Position numbers and translations under genes: made by a program. Below the pieces are notes generated by a model. That model had not been told where the DNA came from. It saw only the letters and a program-made list of their open reading frames with translations, and made no database searches. A DNA stretch of 8,978 nt, taken from NCBI GenBank assembly GCA_003219115.1, contig QHPN01000207.1, forward strand, positions 1-8,978, read 5' to 3'. This DNA comes from Verrucomicrobiota bacterium. GTDB lineage: Bacteria; Verrucomicrobiota; Verrucomicrobiia; Chthoniobacterales; UBA10450. Below are positions 5,849 through 8,978 of the stretch, one piece after another (the stretch's first letter is position 1; every line of letters starts with the position of its first letter).

Positions 5849-6358
5849 CTATGGAACCAGGAAAATCTTCTGTGAGTAAGGATCTTTCACCTTGCTTCCA
5901 GAGGGATAGCCACTGACATCGACGTAACCGCCGTTGGGATCGTAAGGACTGAAAACATAGCCAGGTTTCCCGGGGACCGGCTTTGCCACTGGAAATTGCG
6001 CCGCTGAATTTGTCGACGAACTCCGCGGCGTCGCACTCGGATGGGAGGTAGAAGACGTCGACGGATGAGTTTCGTTCTGCTCAGGCGGCGAGGACGCGGC
6101 AGTCGTCGTCGATGTGATAGTGCGAGGCGACCGCGCAGGAGTTGGTTGCGGCGGCGGAGCCGTTGTCTCCACTGGCTGATTCTCGTAAACTGTCGTGTCC
6201 GTGGTCTCAGGGGTTGTCTGCTCGCCTCTCAACTTCTTGCTTACAAAATGCGCGGGCGCGGTTACCACCGCCGCAGAAGTCGAGGCCACATTTTCCGCGG
6301 TGCGGCAACCACAAACAGCCACCGACACCAGGAAAGCGATCGCTCCAGCGCGAGTCAT
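5849..6358 (-). CDS. Ser/Thr/Pro-rich lipoprotein with conserved C-terminal domain
   Basis: 169 residues. The N-terminal signal (MTRAGAIAFLVSVAVCGC) ends in V-C-G-C, a usable lipobox with Cys18 as the lipidated residue; Cys16 in 'VAVC' is a poorer fit. Lipidation would tether the protein to a membrane. Residues about 48-122 are low-complexity, rich in Thr, Ser and Pro, and look like a flexible stalk. The C-terminus (about 124-169) is compact: 'AKPVPGKPGYVFSPYDPNGGYVDVSGYPSGSKVKDPYSQKIFLVP'-like, with repeated Gly/Pro/Tyr positions. I recall this tail as a recurring element in Verrucomicrobiota lipoproteins; its function is not known to me. The gene begins 12 bases after the threonine aldolase stop on the same strand and is probably co-transcribed, though a functional link is not evident. 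GC-rich hairpins follow the stop codon. Confidence 0.82.
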   Translation of the reverse strand: MTRAGAIAFLVSVAVCGCRTAENVASTSAAVVTAPAHFVSKKLRGEQTTPETTDTTVYENQPVETTAPPPQPTPARSPRTITSTTTAASSPPEQNETHPSTSSTSHPSATPRSSSTNSAAQFPVAKPVPGKPGYVFSPYDPNGGYVDVSGYPSGSKVKDPYSQKIFLVP

Positions 6359-6370
6359 TGCACGATGTTA

Positions 6371-7414
6371 TCAGCGCACCGAGGACACGCAACTTCCGTA
6401 GTCGGAAAGCAGCGCCGTAATCGCCTCGTCATTGGCCGACCACGCGCACATCAGGCGGTAAACGTCCGGCTCGATGAACTTGTAAAAATCCCATCCAAGT
6501 TCGCGCAACTTCCGGGCGATCATTGCATCGAGCCGAACAAACACCGCGTTCGACTCGACTGGAAAAACGAGCTCAACTCCGTAATCACGCAGTCCGTTGG
6601 CTAATCTCAGCGCTGCATCATTCGCGCGCTGCGCATTTTTCAACCAAACATCGTTCTCTAACAAGGCGAGCCAGGGCCCCGCCACAAAGCGCATCTTGGA
6701 CGCGAGATGACCGCCCTGTTTCGCCCGATAATCGAAGTCGGCGCTGTGCTGTTTGTTAAAGAAAATTACCAGTTCGCCTGCGGCCAGACCATTCTTCGTC
6801 CCGCCAAAGGAAAGAGCATCCACGCCTGCCTGCCACGTGATCTCTCTCGGCGCACACCGGAGCGCGGCAACGGCATTCGCAAAGCGAGCACCGTCCAGGT
6901 GCAAAAGCATCTCACGCTTCTTCGCGAATGCTGAAATTTTGCGAATCTCATCCGCGGTATAAACCGTTCCCAGTTCCGTTGCCTGGGTAAGACTGATCAC
7001 GCGCGGCTTGTGCGAATGTAGTTCGTGTTGGCGCAGCAGCGCCGCCTCCACTTCGCGCAAATCAATCTTGCCGTCCGTGCCGCGGGTGGGAATCAGCTTC
7101 GATCCGCCAGTATAAAATTCACACGCGCCGCATTCGTCATTTTCGATGTGCGCGTTCTCATGACAGATGATGCTGTGAAGGGGCTGGCAAAGTTGTGCCA
7201 GGGCGAGCGCATTCGCGGCCGTTCCGTTGAAGACAAGGAAAACGTCGCAATCGATTTCGAAAAGCTTGCGCACCCGATCGCATAGCAGCCCGGTCCACTT
7301 ATCGTCGCCATAGGATGGCGCTGAACCCGCATTGGCCTCAGCCAGAGCTGCCGCCGCTTCCGGACAAATGCCGGCCGTGTTGTCGCTCGCGAATTCCTGG
7401 CGCGGTGGAATCAT
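6371..7414 (-). CDS. ltaE: Low-specificity L-threonine aldolase
   Basis: 347 residues, about the usual length for the family. It is a PLP enzyme of fold type I, cytoplasmic, that splits L-threonine (and allo-threonine) into glycine and acetaldehyde. Visible landmarks are the N-terminal 'FASDNTAGICPEA', the cofactor-phosphate loop 'FNGTAANALAL' (62-72), the PLP-ring histidine in 'CHENAHI' (H89), 'LHLDGARFANA' with D174 (PLP nitrogen) and R177, and the Schiff-base lysine K207 in 'LSFGGTKNGL'. The 'FGGTKNG' form marks the proteobacterial-type subgroup rather than the E. coli 'SKGLGAPVG' form. Beta-eliminating lyases share this fold (Beta_elim_lyase family), but the combined motifs favour threonine aldolase. 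The start at 7414 has no Shine-Dalgarno sequence; it is divergent from putA with about 108 bases between the starts, and the lipoprotein gene follows 12 bases downstream. Confidence 0.92.
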   Translation of the reverse strand: MIPPRQEFASDNTAGICPEAAAALAEANAGSAPSYGDDKWTGLLCDRVRKLFEIDCDVFLVFNGTAANALALAQLCQPLHSIICHENAHIENDECGACEFYTGGSKLIPTRGTDGKIDLREVEAALLRQHELHSHKPRVISLTQATELGTVYTADEIRKISAFAKKREMLLHLDGARFANAVAALRCAPREITWQAGVDALSFGGTKNGLAAGELVIFFNKQHSADFDYRAKQGGHLASKMRFVAGPWLALLENDVWLKNAQRANDAALRLANGLRDYGVELVFPVESNAVFVRLDAMIARKLRELGWDFYKFIEPDVYRLMCAWSANDEAITALLSDYGSCVSSVR

Positions 7415-7522
7415 TTATGGAGTCGCTACCCGACTTTTATGTTCCGGGCAATCGCGTAATCAGCCTCTGACGCTTGATCCGTAGCGGCTTTGCCAATGGC
7501 GAGGCGCGGTTTACAGTCGGAA

Positions 7523-8978
7523 ATGAGTCCCATCCAGGCCGAGGTCGAGCGCCGCGGTATGCAAATCTTTGATCTGGTCGATCGCCACCCGGAATCGATT
7601 TTCAGTAAGGCCGGTTTCTATCAACGGATGATGGAGTTCTCGATGCGTGACGAACATTTCAAAGTACAAATGTTCCGGTTCGTCGACGTTCTCGCTTCGC
7701 TGCGCCGCGGCTCTGATATCGTGCAACACCTCGACGAATATTTCGCCGACATGCGTAACGGCTATGCGCCGCTTATCCGCACCGGCGTCTCCTTGGCGCG
7801 CATCGTTCCAATAATTAGCGGCAAATTTCTGCGCTGGAATGTCTCGGGCATGGCGCGGCAGTTCATCGCCGGGCGCAATCCCGAGGATGTGATGAAGACG
7901 TTGCGCAAGAAGCGGCGGCAGGGAATCGGATTTACCGTCGACCTGCTCGGCGAAGCTGTCGTCAGCGAAGAGGAGGCTGCCGAATACACGGGGCGTTGCC
8001 AGGAATTACTCGAGCATCTCGCCCGCGAAACTCGTGGCTGGACCGATCGCCTCGGCAAGAACTCCGAGCTGTTTCCCGTCGTAAATGTCTCCGTAAAAAT
8101 TTCCGCGCTCTATTCGCAAATGAATCCGGCCGATCCGGCCGACGCCGTTGCGCATCTCGCTCCAAAGCTGCGTCCGATCCTGCGCCGCGCCAAGGAGCTC
8201 GGCGCTTTCATCAATTTCGACATGGAGAGTTACGCCCACAAAAATGCAACGCTCGAACTCTTTCACACCCTTTTCACTGAGCCGGAGTTTCGCGATTGGC
8301 CGCACGCTGGCATTGTGATTCAGGCTTACCTGCGCGATGCCGAAACTGATCTGCGCGATTTGATTGCATGGGGACGAGCACGTGGCACGCGATTTACCGT
8401 TCGTCTCGTCAAAGGCGCCTATTGGGATTACGAGAAAATCAAATCGACGCAGAACGGCTGGATCATCCCGGTCTGGCTGCAAAAGCCGGAGAGCGACGCA
8501 AATTTCGAAAGACTCACCCGCATCCTGCTCGAGAACGAATCGATCGTGACCTCGGCATTCGGTTCACATAATGTCCGTAGCATCGCCTACGCGCAGGCGT
8601 TGGCGGAAGAGCTCCGGATCGATCGCAGCCGCTTCGAGTTTCAATTGCTCTACGGAATGGCAGGGCCGATCAAACGCGCACTCGTCGAGATGGGTTATCG
8701 CGTCCGCGAATATTCACCGGTCGGAGAATTGCTGCCGGGGATGTCGTATTTGGTGCGACGGCTCCTTGAAAACACTTCGAACGAAGGATTTCTGCGGGCG
8801 AAGTTTTCCGAGCATGTTTCAGCGGCGCAATTATTGTGCGACCCGCGCGAACTGGTGAATGGCGCTGTAGAGGCGGCCGTGTCGGCTGCACCGATGGATG
8901 ATTTTGCGGCCGACACAGCCGCCGCAACAGCTAACTTCTCGCGCAACGGGGCCACGCGCGAAACTCCGCCGGGCGACA
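7523..8978 (+). CDS. putA: Bifunctional proline dehydrogenase / glutamate semialdehyde dehydrogenase (PutA), 3' truncated by window end
   Basis: 485 codons are visible and the frame stays open to the window end. The protein begins MSPIQAEVERRGMQIFDLVD. The FAD-binding proline dehydrogenase barrel spans about 100-430, with 'VNVSVKISALYSQ' (188-200), 'INFDMESY' (230-237), 'RLVKGAYWDYE' (K297), 'FGSHN' (346-350), 'FQLLYGMA' (373-380) and the hallmark 'YSPVGELLPGMSYLVRRLLENTSNEGFLR', including the paired Arg412/Arg413 that bind proline. The last motif and the following linker are typical of PutA fused to an aldehyde dehydrogenase, so that half should lie beyond the edge; a separate PRODH is less likely. 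PutA oxidises proline via pyrroline-5-carboxylate to glutamate and passes electrons to quinone at the membrane. No N-terminal ribbon-helix-helix domain is present, so it should not repress its own gene as E. coli PutA does. An in-frame ATG at 7496 is an alternative start. Confidence 0.93.
   Translation, partial: MSPIQAEVERRGMQIFDLVDRHPESIFSKAGFYQRMMEFSMRDEHFKVQMFRFVDVLASLRRGSDIVQHLDEYFADMRNGYAPLIRTGVSLARIVPIISGKFLRWNVSGMARQFIAGRNPEDVMKTLRKKRRQGIGFTVDLLGEAVVSEEEAAEYTGRCQELLEHLARETRGWTDRLGKNSELFPVVNVSVKISALYSQMNPADPADAVAHLAPKLRPILRRAKELGAFINFDMESYAHKNATLELFHTLFTEPEFRDWPHAGIVIQAYLRDAETDLRDLIAWGRARGTRFTVRLVKGAYWDYEKIKSTQNGWIIPVWLQKPESDANFERLTRILLENESIVTSAFGSHNVRSIAYAQALAEELRIDRSRFEFQLLYGMAGPIKRALVEMGYRVREYSPVGELLPGMSYLVRRLLENTSNEGFLRAKFSEHVSAAQLLCDPRELVNGAVEAAVSAAPMDDFAADTAAATANFSRNGATRETPPGD

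Noticed and set aside
6041..6604. 187-codon + strand open frame spanning the lipoprotein and threonine aldolase
   Set aside because: It crosses two real genes in antisense and has Arg-rich low-complexity composition.
8006..8482. 158-codon - strand open frame
   Set aside because: Antisense to the proline dehydrogenase catalytic motifs of putA; no recognisable domain.

Overview
The window looks like chromosomal DNA from a Verrucomicrobiota bacterium, probably a soil lineage near Chthoniobacterales / Candidatus Udaeobacter. This is inferred from family resemblance, not from a marker gene. The main pointers are the tandem 'NISTR...LIAG...RALGPSL...TGNYTAIIRG' extracellular domain, the 'GKPGYVFSPYDPNGGYVDV...KIFLVP' lipoprotein tail, and a PutA without a DNA-binding domain. 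None of the start codons I could place has a convincing Shine-Dalgarno sequence. There is no sign of phage genes, insertion sequences, CRISPR arrays, tRNA or rRNA.

Layout, left to right. Positions 1-192 hold the 3' end of a small membrane protein of the superinfection-immunity (Imm_superinfect) type, on +. Positions 193-414 are a structured convergent intergenic region with four hairpins, including a clear terminator for the + gene and a 22-bp perfect palindrome that could end the opposing operon. Positions 415-3133, on -, are a thiol-redox pair: a DsbD-type transmembrane thiol:disulfide interchange protein, then a secreted redoxin starting 2 bases after the dsbD end. The dsbD thioredoxin domain carries a frameshift that appears to include a small deletion. 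Positions 3190-3417, on +, encode a 75-residue single-helix membrane protein of unknown function. Positions 3463-5637, on -, are a secreted pair: a matrixin-type zinc metalloprotease with a Pro-Thr linker and two copies of a Verrucomicrobia-type beta-rich domain, followed by a secreted protein of unknown function. Positions 5638-5848 are non-coding with hairpins. Positions 5849-7414, on -, hold a low-specificity L-threonine aldolase and, 12 bases downstream, a Ser/Thr/Pro-rich lipoprotein. From about 7523 to the window end, on +, runs the proline dehydrogenase half of a bifunctional PutA, cut by the window edge.

How the genes work together. The dsbD/redoxin pair would carry cytoplasmic reducing power to the periplasm. 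The metalloprotease and its downstream partner look like an exported proteolysis module. Threonine aldolase and PutA are divergent amino-acid catabolism genes separated by about 108 bases that should hold both promoters. I found no clearly new system. The most unusual items are the broken dsbD thioredoxin domain, the protease/partner pair with its repeated domain, and the hairpin-rich intergenic regions.
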